NCBI GenBank assembly: GCA_905221605.1
Contig: CAJNDS010002769.1
Location: forward strand, 214,854 to 278,853
DNA from: Symbiodinium natans
Taxonomy: Eukaryota > Sar > Dinophyceae > Suessiales > Symbiodiniaceae
Direction of reading: 5' to 3'
Length of the DNA: 64,000 nt
Part shown: positions 47,161-56,255 of the stretch, piece by piece
How the letters are laid out: the number at the start of each line of letters is the position of its first letter
Numbering within the stretch: position 1 is the first letter of the stretch
The notes under the pieces: model-generated
Seen by the model: the letters and a program-made list of their open reading frames with translations, nothing else
Database searches by the model: none
Told to the model about the DNA's origin: nothing
Program-made: the position numbers and the translations under genes

Positions 47161-47254
47161 GCCTAGGATTTAGGTTTTAGGGCTGAGGTTCCCTCATAAG
47201 CCCCTGTAAACCAAAAAGGAACCCTTGTTATTCCTAGTTTGCTCTTGGGTCTAG
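47161..47254. mobile_element. MITE family A, copy 7
   Basis: CCTAGGATTTAGG left, AACCAAAAAGGAACCC core, TTGCTCTTGGGTCTAG right. Confidence 0.6.
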
Positions 47255-47629
47255 TGGCTATGGGAGTTTGATACATGCTGAGTTCTACTAAACTATGGCC
47301 CCTCTTTGGGTACCCTCAATGTTGGGGGGGGTGGGGAAACATCATGATAGAGAACTGACCATTCTGATGTAAGGGATTCAGAGTTTTAGGGTTTCAGGGT
47401 CTGAGTGTTCCGGGTTTAGGTCCGAGGCTTCCGGACCTTAGGAATTCGTGTTCTGAAGGTTTGCAAGGGAGTCCCATTTGGACGTCCCCTTGGGTTTAGG
47501 GTTTAGGGTTTAGGGTTTCGGGTTTCGGGTTTAGGGTTTAGGGTTTAGGGTTTAGTTGTGGATCAATGAACCTTGTGGATCAATGATCCCTATCACTGGG
47601 TTTGAGTGTTAGAATTGAGGCTTGAATAG

Positions 47630-47885
47630 GGCTTAGGGTTTAGGATTTAGGGTTTAGGGTTTAGGGTTTAGGGTTTAGGGTTTAGGGTTTAGGGTTTAGG
47701 GTTTAGGGCCTTTGTATTCCACTAAAGGACCTTTAAAAGGGGTCGCCAAACCCAAGGGCGCTACCTTCCAGGCGCAAGGCGGAGTCCCATGAGTTTAGGG
47801 TTTAGGGTTTAGGGTTTAGGGTTTAGGGTTTACGGTTTAGGGTTTAGGGTTTAGGGTTTAGGGTTTAGGGTTTAGGGTTTAGGGT
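47630..47885. repeat. G-strand arrays around a family-F fragment
   Basis: TTTAGGG 47635-47705 and 47795-47885, with a 65-bp family-F-like piece (47706-47770) between. Confidence 0.8.
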
Positions 47886-48069
47886 TTCTGGCTTGAGGGG
47901 TTCCGGGTTTTGGGGGGTTGATATAGGTGTCGGAAGAATTACTAATAGCATTCGCTTATGGTCCCTTTGTGATTATGCCATAGTACCCACCCCCCCCCCC
48001 CTCCCCCAAAGAAAGTAAATAAACAAACTATTTTACTTCGAACATCCCCACCCTCTCTTGGTAGAGATA

Positions 48070-48465
48070 CTCTGGGGTTGGGCACTCCAGGGAGACTCTG
48101 GGGCTGCACCCCGGGGGTTGGGCACTCCGGGGGTTGGGCACTCCAGGGAGACTTGGGATCGAATCTGGGGCGTGCACTCCGCGCAATCTGGGGTTGGGCT
48201 ATTCAGAGAGACTCTGGGGCTGGGCACTCCCTCTTGGGGTCGGCACTGCAGGGAGACTCTGGGGCTGCGCACTCCGGGGACAGTTTGGGTTTGGGCACAC
48301 TCCACGGAGACTTTGGGGTTGGGCACTCCAGGGAGACTTTGGGGTTGGGCGGCTGGGCACTCCGGAAACACTCTGGGGCTGGGCACTCCAGGGAGACTCT
48401 GGAGTTGGGCTCCAAGAACACTCTAGAGTTGGGCACTCCAGGACACTTTGGGGTTGGGCACAGGG
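48070..48465. repeat. 26-bp minisatellite
   Basis: About 15 units of CTCTGGGGTTGGGCACTCCA plus GGGAGA. No unit contains a stop on either strand, so several frames stay open for over 100 codons. Confidence 0.95.
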
Positions 48466-48603
48466 ATGAGCGAGAAGTAGACTGGGCGAGGAGAAGAGTT
48501 CCGGGCGAGGAGAAGAGTTCCGGGCGAGGAGAAGAGTTGAGTTTAAAATCTAACAGCCCCACACCGAGGGTGGGGAATAATCGATTTACGGCCCTGGATG
48601 CAG

Positions 48604-48835
48604 CCTAAGCGGCCAACTACATGTCCCAGATGCTCGCAAGAAGTTTCTGCAAAGCGCATGGCCATCGAGGGCAACTGGCTTCAGCCGGCGGAGATGCTCA
48701 TGCAGCGGCCGGACTGGCACAATGAATCGACATGGCGGAGCTGATGCAAGAGGAAGATCCAGTCGATCCAGCGTCACAAGCCGTCAAGGAAGCAAGCGAA
48801 ACCGGAAAGAAAGATTTCAGCGCCCTAGGACCCAG
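48604..48835 (+). CDS. Coding island, two overlapping frames
   Basis: 48604-48744 reads PKRPTTCPRCSQEVSAKRMA, IEGNWLQPAEMLMQRPDWHN to TGA. From ATG 48732 another frame reads MAELMQEEDPVDPASQAVKE, ASETGKKDFSALGP to donor AG|gtaggc, the edge of a family-A MITE. A third frame is also open. The second is my preferred exon. Confidence 0.42.
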
Positions 48836-48907
48836 GTAGGCCCGTCTTCTACCCCCTTTAAACAAAACAGTGCACCCTCTATATTCCTAGGGCGCTCTTG
48901 CGTCTAA
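48824..48907. mobile_element. MITE family A, copy 8
   Basis: CCTAGGACCCAGGTAGG / ATTCCTAGGGCGCTCTTGCG; shortest copy (84 bp). Confidence 0.65.
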
Positions 48908-48926
48908 GTGTCTTGGGGTAGCTACA

Positions 48927-49037
48927 TGGGCCCTTAGTATGGTCCCTTACCTCCTTTAAAGGGTTCTCATGTATGAGCCCTTAATTGGTATACGGTATAT
49001 AAGGGTATATTAGGAGCCCATACTAAGGGACCATGAA
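48927..49037. mobile_element. MITE family G, copy 3
   Basis: ATGGGCCCTTAGTATGGTCC / GAGCCCATACTAAGGGACCAT. Confidence 0.8.
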
Positions 49038-49134
49038 ACTACCCTAAGATGCTGGAGAGATAAGACCAGGCCACACGTTGAAGTTCTGGGTTGCAAGGCG
49101 ACAGAGTTGCTGCGCATCCCTAACCCTAAACCGT

Positions 49135-49290
49135 AAAACCCCAAAACCCCAAAACCCTCAAACCCTAAACCCTACACCCTATACACCATAAACCCTAAAC
49201 CCTAAAACCCCAAAACCCTAAAACCCTAAACCCTAAAACCCTAAACCTAAAACCCTAAACCTGAAACCCTAAAACCCTTGTTAACCCTAA
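49135..49290. repeat. C-strand array
   Basis: CCCTAAAA octamers and CCCCAAAA variants. A weak exon candidate precedes it at 49065 (TRPHVEVLGCKATELLRI). Confidence 0.85.
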
Positions 49291-49328
49291 ACCCTAAACT
49301 CTCAACCCCAAGCCCTCGGCTGGAAAAG

Positions 49329-49397
49329 GCTCACTCCCAAAGCGCATGCGGCTGCTGGAGGCGTTTCTGGGCGAGCCCACGTGCCCCCGGCTGCAAG
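49329..49397 (+). CDS. Exon candidate with GA donor
   Basis: Acceptor ggctggaaaag, GA donor CAAG|gatctt. Phase 2/1, SLPKRMRLLEAFLGEPTCPR, then LQ. Other frames are open. Confidence 0.42.
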
Positions 49398-49584
49398 GAT
49401 CTTGAGGTTTGAGAGCTGGAATTGAGGCTTGGGTTTAGGGTTTAGGGTTTAGGGTTGAGGGTTTAGGGTTTAGGGTTTGGGGTTTAGGGTTTAGGGTTGA
49501 AACTAAACCCTAAACCCTAAACCCTAAACCCTAAACCCTAAACCTCCAAAACCCCATTCAAATTCTTAAGCCCCCCTTTCTGAG

Positions 49585-49630
49585 GCTCCACGCATCCCTG
49601 GACCGCAGCATCGAGATCACGATCAGCGAG
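49585..49630 (+). CDS. Exon candidate
   Basis: Acceptor ccctttctgag, donor GAG|gtgagg. Phase 1/0, LHASLDRSIEITISE. Confidence 0.55.
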
Positions 49631-49664
49631 GTGAGGGCCTCTTGTAGCCAATGGCTCGGAATTC

Positions 49665-49925
49665 GGGTTCAGGGTTTAGGGTGTAGGGTGTAGGGTGTAG
49701 GGTTTAGGGCTTGGGGTTTAGGGTTTAAGGTTTAGGGTTTAGGGTTTAGGGTTTAGGGTAGGGCTCAGGACTTAGGGCTTAGGGCACAGGGTTTAGGGCT
49801 CGGGGTTTCGGGCTTGGGGTTTAGGGCTTGGGGTTTAGGGCTTAGGGCTTAGGGTTTTGGGTTAGAATACAGGGTTTAGGGTTGTTTGGGGCTTAGGACT
49901 TGAGGTTTGGGGCTTAGGGTTTAGA
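49665..49925. repeat. Degenerate G-strand array
   Basis: TTTAGGG, GCTTAGGG, GTGTAGGG and CTCGGGG variants. Confidence 0.85.
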
Positions 49926-50039
49926 GGGTTTGAAGTTAGAATTGCTGCTGTTGGATGTATATAGCAGAGTTCAGGTATATATTTGGCCCCTAGACCCTAA
50001 ACCCTGAACCCCAAGCTCTTGAAGCCTTAAAACTGTCAG

Positions 50040-50090
50040 TGAACCCTATAACTGGGATCATATGCCCTCCCTCTACCACGACAACCCCCG
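50040..50090 (+). CDS. Exon candidate
   Basis: Acceptor aaaactgtcag, donor CG|gtaacg. Phase 1/2, EPYNWDHMPSLYHDNP: aromatic-rich and unlike any repeat. Confidence 0.55.
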
Positions 50091-50236
50091 GTAACGCATA
50101 AGGACCCTAAACCCCAAACCCTAAGGCCTAAACCCTAAATCCCAAGCCCGAAGCTCTAAGCCCTAAACCCTAAACCCTAAACCCTAGCCCTAAACCCTAA
50201 ACCTCTCCGGGGCAACTCGTCCCCAAGACAGCGCAG

Positions 50237-50302
50237 GATTCGAAGCGCGCGGAGGGGGAGCCCGAGCCGGAGCTGGCCCTGACGCTCCTCGGGGAGGCTC
50301 GC
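50237..50302 (+). CDS. Exon candidate
   Basis: Acceptor aagacagcgcag, donor CGC|gtcaca. Phase 0/0, DSKRAEGEPEPELALTLLGE, then AR. In frame the DNA would continue to TAG at 50315. Confidence 0.55.
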
Positions 50303-50464
50303 GTCACATGGATGTAGCGCCCTTGAGGGCCTTTTGGGGTTTAGTGTTTAGGGTTCAGGGTTTAGGGTTTAGGGTTTGGGGTTTGGGGTTTGGGGTTTAG
50401 GGTTCAGCAGCTCATATACTATAGCTTTTCCCATAACATGAAGAAAAAAAGGGGTCCTCATTAA

Positions 50465-50770
50465 CCCTTTACGCCCTGAAACCTTAAACCCCAGGCCTGA
50501 AGCCCTGAAACCCTAAACCTCAGGCCCTGACGTCTTGAAACCCTAAACCCTGGACCCTGAAACCTAACCCCCAGGCCTTGAGGCCCTGAAACCCTAAACC
50601 CTGGCCTTGAGGTCCTGAAACCCTTACCCTCAGGCCTTGAGGCATTGAAACCCTAATTAAACACCAGGCCTTGAGGCCCTGAAACCCGAAACCCCCTGAG
50701 GCCGAAAAAAAACCCAGGCCTGAAGCTCTGAAACCCTAAACCTCAGGCCCTGAGGCCTGCAGGCCCAGGC
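50465..50770. repeat. ~29-bp minisatellite
   Basis: About ten units of CCTGAAACCCTAAACCYCAG plus GCCYTGAGG: a telomere-like word captured in a longer repeat. Confidence 0.9.
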
Positions 50771-50784
50771 CTGATAAAGGAAAC

Positions 50785-51020
50785 ACAGACCTTGCCCACG
50801 AATTTTTGGACCCTTGCCCACGACAAAATGGACCTTGCCCACGAAAATAAAGGACCTTGCCCACGAAAAAAGGACCTTGCCCACGAGTTTTTTGGGGGTT
50901 GGAAGGCCCAAATATTCGTAGGCAAGGTCCATGTTTTCGTGGCCACGGTCCAAATAGGCTCACGGAGCTTGCCCACGAGGTTTTGGACCGCCCACGAAGA
51001 AATGGACCTTGCCCACGAAC
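50785..51020. repeat. GACCTTGCCCACGAA repeat with one inverted copy
   Basis: Eight direct copies of GGACCTTGCCCACGAA at variable spacing (16-40 bp); one inverted GGCAAGGTCC near 50921. Confidence 0.9.
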
Positions 51021-51059
51021 ACCCTTAAGGTTTAAATTCTTAAGTTGTATGTAAGAGAG

Positions 51060-51135
51060 GTTAGGGGTTTAGGGTTTAGGGTTTAGGGTTTAGGGTTTAG
51101 GGTTTAGGGTTTAGGGTTTAGGGTTTAGGGTTTAG
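51060..51135. repeat. G-strand telomere-like array
   Basis: Ten clean TTTAGGG units. Confidence 0.9.
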
Positions 51136-51153
51136 GGGGCCACAGAGTCAAAG

Positions 51154-51233
51154 GTCATACTGAGCCGAAAACGCCAGACCCCCAATACCCGAAAGAGCTA
51201 TTGCAAAAGCCGACGAACACTTGCTGTTCTCGG
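51154..51233 (+). CDS. Exon candidate
   Basis: Acceptor gagtcaaag, donor GG|gttact. Phase 0/2, VILSRKRQTPNTRKSYCKSR, then RTLAVL: basic. Confidence 0.5.
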
Positions 51234-51368
51234 GTTACTACACCCGAAACCCTAAACCCTAAACTCTACCTAAACTCTACGAAGCCTGACCCCTAAGGGG
51301 CCCCTAGAACCCCCTTCGGGACTCAACCTTGAACACTAAACCCCTGAGCCCGAATCCTAAACCCAAAC

Positions 51369-51468
51369 GTACTGGCCCAAAATCCACCTTTTCAACTTTT
51401 GGGCTTCTTATAAGGTAGTTTATTCTGAAAGTTTAAACTTGTATTTCCTTGGGTTTTGGGCCAGCAAG
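51369..51468. mobile_element. MITE family J, copy 2
   Basis: GTACTGGCCCAAAATCC / TGGGTTTTGGGCCAGCAAG; internal sequence nearly identical to 22233-22335. Confidence 0.8.
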
Positions 51469-51575
51469 CAAAAACGTATACCCCAAGGCCTGCCCCTAAG
51501 CCCCAAAAGGAAGTCTCCCGGCTTACCCGCCTCGGCCCTCGTGCTGCCGACGGCGCAACAAAGCGGAGGCTTGCC
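51465..51575 (+). CDS. Exon candidate after a MITE
   Basis: Acceptor tttgggccag is the MITE terminus; donor GCC|gttttt. Phase 0/0, 37 codons: QAKTYTPRPAPKPQKEVSRL, TRLGPRAADGATKRRLA. Confidence 0.55.
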
Positions 51576-51639
51576 GTTTTTTTCTTTCGCCTTTTTTCAG
51601 GCAGGTTTTTTAGAGTATAGGCTTGGGTATAGGCTATCG

Positions 51640-51960
51640 GGCTTAGGGTTTAGGGTTTAGGGGTTTAAGAACCGGTTTTGGTTTTACTTGGGATTTAGGG
51701 TTCGAGGGTGGGTCTTTCGAGTTCTAGGGCTTGGGGTTTTGGGGTTGCGGGCTTCGGGTCTATGACGGTAGGGTTTAGGGCTTATGCTTTAGGATTGAGG
51801 GTTTCAGGGTCTGGGTGTTGTTCAGGGCTTATAGGATTTGCATTGAGCTTGGTTTAGGCCTACAGGTTGGGCTGTAGGTTGGGACGATTTCGTCGCCCTC
51901 AGTGGCACAAGCCCCCCCAAACGCCCTATAAACCTAAAGCCCTAAACCCTAACTCCCCCC
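51640..51960. other. Degenerate G-strand repeats
   Basis: Loose TTTAGGG-like words, no exon seen. Confidence 0.6.
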
Positions 51961-52020
51961 CCAAATAAAATAAATAAACAACAAAACTTCCCCTCCCCGT
52001 GGTGGGGCGGGAACGCTCAG

Positions 52021-52086
52021 GGTCATTCTGGATGCCTTGCGCCAAGTCTTGGAGTTGGACTTGAGCGGAGGCCTGATGGCGGAGAG
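52021..52086 (+). CDS. Exon candidate
   Basis: Acceptor gaacgctcag, donor AG|gtaggc. Phase 1/2, VILDALRQVLELDLSGGLMA, then E. The LELDLSGG run resembles a leucine-rich-repeat strand, but one unit proves nothing. Confidence 0.55.
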
Positions 52087-52287
52087 GTAGGCTTTTTGTC
52101 ATCATGATTTCTTAATTTACATGGGATTTGGGGTTCAGGGCGTTGGTGGAGTGTTGTATGGTCAACTCACCCTAAACCCTAAGCCCCTAAACCCTCAACC
52201 CTAAAACCTCAACCCTGAAACCTAAAGTTTTGTTGAGGGGCTTCGGGTTTAGGACCGAGTGAGACCCTTCCGGGCATACGGGGACAG

Positions 52288-52359
52288 GATTTGGCGCATT
52301 TGCGCAGTCCGGATCGTATGTTGTCCAACGAGGGCTATGGTCTCCTTAAGGAAACAGAT
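52288..52359 (+). CDS. Exon candidate
   Basis: Acceptor acggggacag, donor GAT|gtttgg. Phase 0/0, DLAHLRSPDRMLSNEGYGLL, then KETD. An alternative frame and donor (IWRICAVRIVCCPTRAM, gtctcc) also fits. Confidence 0.5.
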
Positions 52360-52428
52360 GTTTGGGCATATATAAAGCTCAAAAGGGTTTAGGGTTTAGG
52401 GTCGGAATATTTAGAACTTTCTTCTTAG

Positions 52429-52515
52429 AAAGAGAAGGTGGATCAGTCGCAGAATCGCAGACGCCCGACATCCAGCACAAGCTTTGTGGGGCACGAGTGC
52501 TCGGGACACCTTTCG
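52429..52515 (+). CDS. Exon candidate
   Basis: Acceptor aactttcttcttag, donor TCG|gtttgt. Phase 0/0, 29 codons: KEKVDQSQNRRRPTSSTSFV, GHECSGHLS. The 69-bp intron before it is phase 0. Confidence 0.55.
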
Positions 52516-52554
52516 GTTTGTGGTTTAGGGTTTCGGGTTTTAGGGTTTAGGGCT

Positions 52555-52680
52555 TATAAATAGGGTTTGGGGCTTAGGGTTTAGGGTTTAGGGTTAGGGT
52601 TTAGGGTTTAGGGTTTAGGGTTTAGGGTTTAGGGTTTAGGGTTTAGGGTTTAGGGTTTAGGGTTTAGGGTTTAGGGTTTA
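52555..52680. repeat. G-strand telomere-like array
   Basis: About 17 TTTAGGG units. Confidence 0.9.
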
Positions 52681-52719
52681 AGATGCAAGGTGCGGGATTC
52701 GGCGTTGGAAGCCCCAAAG

Positions 52720-52803
52720 CTGCATGCGAACAGGCAAGGGCTTCTCGTTCTCCCAGCACACAACAGCCTGTCTGCCAAACAGCCCAATATCCCTGAACCC
52801 TAA
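52720..52803 (+). CDS. Exon candidate ending in the C-strand array
   Basis: Acceptor gccccaaag. Phase 0, LHANRQGLLVLPAHNSLSAK, QPNIPEP then TAA, of which the last residues are telomeric repeat. Confidence 0.42.
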   Translation: MHANRQGLLVLPAHNSLSAKQPNIPEP

Positions 52804-52913
52804 ACCCTAAACCCTAAGCCCTAAACCCTAAACCCTAAACCTTGGGGGCTCGACGGCGTTGAGGGTCTAGAGGTGGCCTGGGGCTGGCAAGCCCGGGTTC
52901 CCAGCTAAGGAAC

Positions 52914-53031
52914 TAACCAAAGAGCCCAATACCCCTGAATTAAGGAATATTCCTTAAACCACATTAAGGATCCCTATATAAATTAAGCAATATTCCCTAA
53001 TTAAGGGATGATATTGGGCTCTTTGGGTCTG
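52914..53031. mobile_element. MITE family H, copy 2
   Basis: AAAGAGCCCAATACCCCTGA / AAGGGATGATATTGGGCTCTTT; CAAAG stands on both flanks, a possible target duplication. Confidence 0.8.
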
Positions 53032-53037
53032 GCAAAG

Positions 53038-53081
53038 GAAGAATAACTGTAACAAGAGCCGTCGAGGATGTGCGCGCTCTT
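53038..53081 (+). CDS. Exon candidate after a MITE
   Basis: Acceptor tctggcaaag, donor CTT|gtgagc. Phase 2/0, RITVTRAVEDVRAL. Another frame (KNNCNKSRRGCARSCEQLKK) is open through the donor. Confidence 0.35.
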
Positions 53082-53106
53082 GTGAGCAGCTGAAGAAGTT
53101 GAAGAT

Positions 53107-53415
53107 GTGGGGATTTACGAAAATAAGGGACCGCTAAGAAAGACCCCCCAAGTAGTGGGATTCCCTTGTACTAAGGACCCCAATAAGGTTCCCCCCCGAA
53201 TTTCGGAATCCCCCATGTGGTTTCAAGAGCATCTTAACAAGCTTTCTCAGGCGATCGCAACTCGCTCAGGTTTGCTTGATGAGGAAGGAGGAATTAGGGT
53301 ATGGGTTTGGGGTACAGGCGCCTCATACCTCCAACATTCCCCGGCACTCCTGCAGACCATGTGGACGAGTACCTCTGAACCGCCCGAACCTCCGCCACAC
53401 GAAAGAAAACCCTAA
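53107..53415 (+). CDS. 102-codon open frame
   Basis: Longest non-repetitive open frame. GIYENKGPLRKTPQVVGFPC, MWFQEHLNKLSQAIATRSGL, LDEEGGIRVWVWGTGASYLQ. May contain internal splice sites (TCAG|gtttgc; gcactcctgcag). Stop lies in telomeric repeat. Confidence 0.45.
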   Translation: MGIYENKGPLRKTPQVVGFPCTKDPNKVPPRISESPMWFQEHLNKLSQAIATRSGLLDEEGGIRVWVWGTGASYLQHSPALLQTMWTSTSEPPEPPPHERKP

Positions 53416-53463
53416 ACCCGAAACCCGAAAAGCCCTGAGCCCCTAAAGTCCAAAAAGCCCAAG

Positions 53464-53517
53464 TCTCTTCACCTTACCCCAAGAGGCTTTCAGGCTCAGG
53501 GTCCCCCACATGACGAG
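53464..53517 (+). CDS. Exon candidate before a MITE-bearing intron
   Basis: Acceptor aagcccaag, donor GAG|gtttgg. Phase 0/0, SLHLTPRGFQAQGPPHDE; in frame it stays open to the MITE. Confidence 0.45.
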
Positions 53518-53555
53518 GTTTGGGAAAGCCTGGTCCACGGCACACCCAAAACCCT

Positions 53556-53702
53556 ACTTAGAGGTTCATGGTACTTGTTATCCAATTCTGACCGTACTTA
53601 TAACTGTACGTATAGCCATCTGAGGGCGCTTAAGGGGCTTATAGGTGGGTTATAGGTGCAGTGATAGGTGGTTAATAAATAAGAACCATGAACCTCCCAG
53701 TA
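53556..53702. mobile_element. MITE family C, copy 7
   Basis: ACTTAGAGGTTCATGGTACT / ACCATGAACCTCCCAGT, TA flanks. Confidence 0.8.
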
Positions 53703-53732
53703 GACTATTTAACTGCCCTAAAGGATCCGCAG

Positions 53733-53783
53733 GTTTTGAAAGCGAGGTTGAGCTGGATGTTTAGGGGAAAGCGGCTTTATCAA
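53733..53783 (+). CDS. Exon candidate with GC donor
   Basis: Acceptor aggatccgcag, GC donor CAA|gcccta. Phase 0/0, VLKARLSWMFRGKRLYQ; compatible with 53464-53517. Confidence 0.45.
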
Positions 53784-53935
53784 GCCCTATAAAGCCCCTA
53801 AACCCAAATCGAACAAAAAAGCCCTCAAACACTAAACCCTTACCCCCAAACCCTAAAACCTAAACCCCAAACCCTCGCCTTTATGAAGCCCCCTAAACCC
53901 TAAGCCCTAAGGGTTTATAGAATCCCCTCTGTGAG

Positions 53936-54013
53936 CACCTGTCAGATTCCCTGGCGCCGCTGCGCGGCGCCGCGGGGCGCCTGCTGCGCCTCCTCTGCGC
54001 TTCCTTCGGGCAG
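53936..54013 (+). CDS. Exon candidate with GC donor
   Basis: Acceptor cccctctgtgag, GC donor CAG|gcgcga. Phase 0/0, HLSDSLAPLRGAAGRLLRLL, then CASFGQ. Confidence 0.5.
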
Positions 54014-54034
54014 GCGCGAGCCCTTAGCATGGTC

Positions 54035-54170
54035 CCTTTTAGGGTTTTAACGGTTTTAGGGTTTTAGGGTTTTAGGGTTCTAGGGTTTTAGGGTTTTAGG
54101 GTTTTAGGGTTTTACGGTTTTAGGGTTTCAGGGTTTCAGGGTTTCAGGGTTTTAGGGTTTTAGGGTTTTA
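54035..54170. repeat. TTTTAGGG octamer array
   Basis: About 15 octamers. Confidence 0.9.
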
Positions 54171-54232
54171 GAGGGAAGTACGGGCCCTTCTTATATGTAA
54201 CGTACAAAAGGGTGGGCGAGTCCCCTACTTAG

Positions 54233-54265
54233 GAGCGCAACCTTGGCGCGCTTTGTGTGTCTGAG
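54233..54265 (+). CDS. Small exon candidate
   Basis: Acceptor cccctacttag, donor GAG|gtctgt. Phase 0/0, ERNLGALCVSE. Confidence 0.4.
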
Positions 54266-54339
54266 GTCTGTGGGGTCTAAAGGGCTGGGGGTTTGCTGAG
54301 TTTACTCTAGCGCCTGCAGGATGTATGGTGAAGGGTCCA

Positions 54340-54456
54340 TAGGGTCTACACTTAGTAGCTGAATAAGTACACTTTACATTCTGTTGGGATACTATAACTC
54401 CGTATAGAACTGAAAGTGTACACTTCTTGGGAGCTTGTGAACTCAGCAACTACGTC
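54340..54456. mobile_element. MITE family D, copy 2
   Basis: TTAGTAGCTGAATAAGTACA / TGTGAACTCAGCAACTA, inner GAAAGTGTACACTT. Confidence 0.7.
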
Positions 54457-54459
54457 CAG

Positions 54460-54495
54460 GACAAAGAACTGTACGGGTTACAGGCTCATTTTTAG
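54460..54495 (+). CDS. Small exon candidate after a MITE
   Basis: Acceptor ctacgtccag, donor TAG|gttgtt. In phase 1/2 it reads TKNCTGYRLIF; in phase 0 it ends DKELYGLQAHF then TAG. Confidence 0.35.
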   Translation, partial: DKELYGLQAHF

Positions 54496-54627
54496 GTTGT
54501 TATATCACGAATCGTCCCTTGTTCGGTTTAGGCCTTTAGGGACTCAGGCCTTAAATGCCCGGTTTAGGGTTTTATAGGGTTTAGGGTTTAGGGTTTACGG
54601 TTTAGGGTTTAGGGTTTAGGGTTGAAG

Positions 54628-54694
54628 CGTTCTGTGCTTCGGGATGAGTGAAGTAGACATTATTTCGCATTCGATTCATGAGCTGCAAATTTGT
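54628..54694 (+). CDS. Exon candidate
   Basis: Acceptor gggttgaag, donor TGT|gtagct. Phase 1/0, VLCFGMSEVDIISHSIHELQ, then IC. Confidence 0.5.
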
Positions 54695-54932
54695 GTAGCT
54701 TGGCTTATGGGCCCAAACCCTATGAGCCCAAGCAAGTCTTAACAATTCTATAGAGAACCAAACTGCAAACCCGAACCCTCAAAACCCTGCAGCTCTAGCC
54801 AATGAAAACCTACAGCCCTCAACATTCAAACCCTGAAACCCCAAACCCAAAACCCGAAACCCTAAACCCGAAACCCGCCTAAACCCTAAACCCGAAACCC
54901 TAAACCATAAACCCTAAACCCTAAGCCCTCAG

Positions 54933-55014
54933 CAAGGCAGACGATGGAGAGCTCTGGGATCGCACTGCCGCGCTTCTGCTCTCATGGACGGAGCGCGTGG
55001 CCGCGCAGGCGAGG
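54933..55014 (+). CDS. Exon candidate
   Basis: Acceptor taagccctcag, donor AGG|gtttag. Phase 1/0, 27 codons: KADDGELWDRTAALLLSWTE, RVAAQAR. Confidence 0.6.
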
Positions 55015-55300
55015 GTTTAGGGTTTAGGGTTTAGGGTTTAGGGTTTAGGGTTTAGGGTTTAGGGTTTAGGGTTTAGGGTTTAGGGTTTAGGGTTTAGGGT
55101 TTAGGGTTTAGGGTTGTAGGGTTTAGGGTTTAGGGTTTAGGGTTTAGGGTTTAGGGTTTAGGGTTTAGGGTTTAGGGTTAGGGTTTGGGGTTTAGGGTTT
55201 AGGACTTGGGGCTTTGGGTTTAGGGTTTTGGGTTTGGGGTTTTGGGTTTGGGGTTTTGGGTTTAGGGTTTAGGGTTTTGGGTTTTGGGTTTGTGGAGGGC
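55015..55300. repeat. G-strand telomere-like array
   Basis: About 26 clean TTTAGGG units, then TTTTGGG and TTTGGGG variants. Confidence 0.95.
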
Positions 55301-55502
55301 TTTGGAGGGTTTAGGGACTCTGCTTTCAGGCTCAGGGGTTCTTGAAGTACCTGGGGCTTCTTTGAAAACACTCCTAAGCCCCAAACCCTAAACCTGAAAG
55401 CATGCTGCTCGTTCTCAAACTCCATGTTCAAAATCCTATTCGCCCAAAACCCCGAATCCTAAACCCTACAGCCCAGTAGCCCCCCAAAAAACCCTACTGC
55501 AG

Positions 55503-55562
55503 TGGAGTGGCCCATGTTGAAATTAAGTTCACAGGGCTCAGGGACTTCGACTTCAAGATAGC
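55503..55562 (+). CDS. Exon candidate
   Basis: Acceptor ccctactgcag, donor GC|gtgagc. Phase 1/2, GVAHVEIKFTGLRDFDFKI: alternating beta-strand-like. Confidence 0.6.
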
Positions 55563-55792
55563 GTGAGCTTTCCAACTGTTAGGTTGAAGGGCCAGGGCCG
55601 GCGTTTAGAGTCTACAGGGTTTATGGGGTCTATACGGTTTACAGGGTTTAGGAGGGTTTGTAGGGTTTATAGAGTTTATTCGGGGTTTGTAGGGTTCATA
55701 GGGTTGATAGGCTTTATTAGAGTTGTTTAGGGTGTGCAGCGTTTGCTCCCTAAACCCTAAACCCTGATTAAACCCTAAACGGCTGTTGGGAG

Positions 55793-55838
55793 GTGCCACT
55801 GGCTGCGTCTTCGGACGGAGCTGAAGAAGGCTCGCGGG
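55793..55838 (+). CDS. Exon candidate
   Basis: Acceptor tgttgggag, donor G|gtgatt. Phase 0/1, VPLAASSDGAEEGSR. Confidence 0.4.
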
Positions 55839-56120
55839 GTGATTCGAGTCGGGGTACACGGCTCCTTTTGCTGTTGTGGAGAAAGGCCTATACCCTAAAC
55901 CATAAACGTTTAGGGCTCAGGTTTTAGGGTTTTGGGGGGTACTTTGGGGTGTAAAGTTTAGGGTATGAGTTTTAAGGTTTTTGGGGGTAGTTTGGGGTTT
56001 GGGGTTTTGGGCCTAGGCTCTAGGGTTTGGGGTAGTTTGGGGTTTAGGGTGTAGGGCTTAAACGCTTTACTTGTAGTGCTTAAGGGGGGAACACTTGTGA
56101 GAATTCGCCTTGTGAAGCAG

Positions 56121-56255
56121 CATTACAAACATCCACGAGCCGGCTTACAGGTTTTATAGGAAGACAGGTTTTAGCAGGAACCCCGCAATTCCCGGAATCA
56201 ATCTCGAATCCTGCCTCAAATCTTGGTGCCCGAAAACTGGAAACCCCCCACTTGA
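56121..56255 (+). CDS. Exon candidates HYKHPR.. and EPRNSR..
   Basis: 56121-56150 (acceptor gtgaagcag, donor CAG|gtttta, HYKHPRAGLQ) and 56178-56255 (acceptor ggttttagcag, EPRNSRNQSRILPQILVPEN, TGA) are both phase 0 and 27 bp apart. Confidence 0.4.

Noticed and set aside
50657-51054. Overlapping WARSFF/GQGP frames
   Set aside because: Generated by the repeated GACCTTGCCCACGAA boxes.
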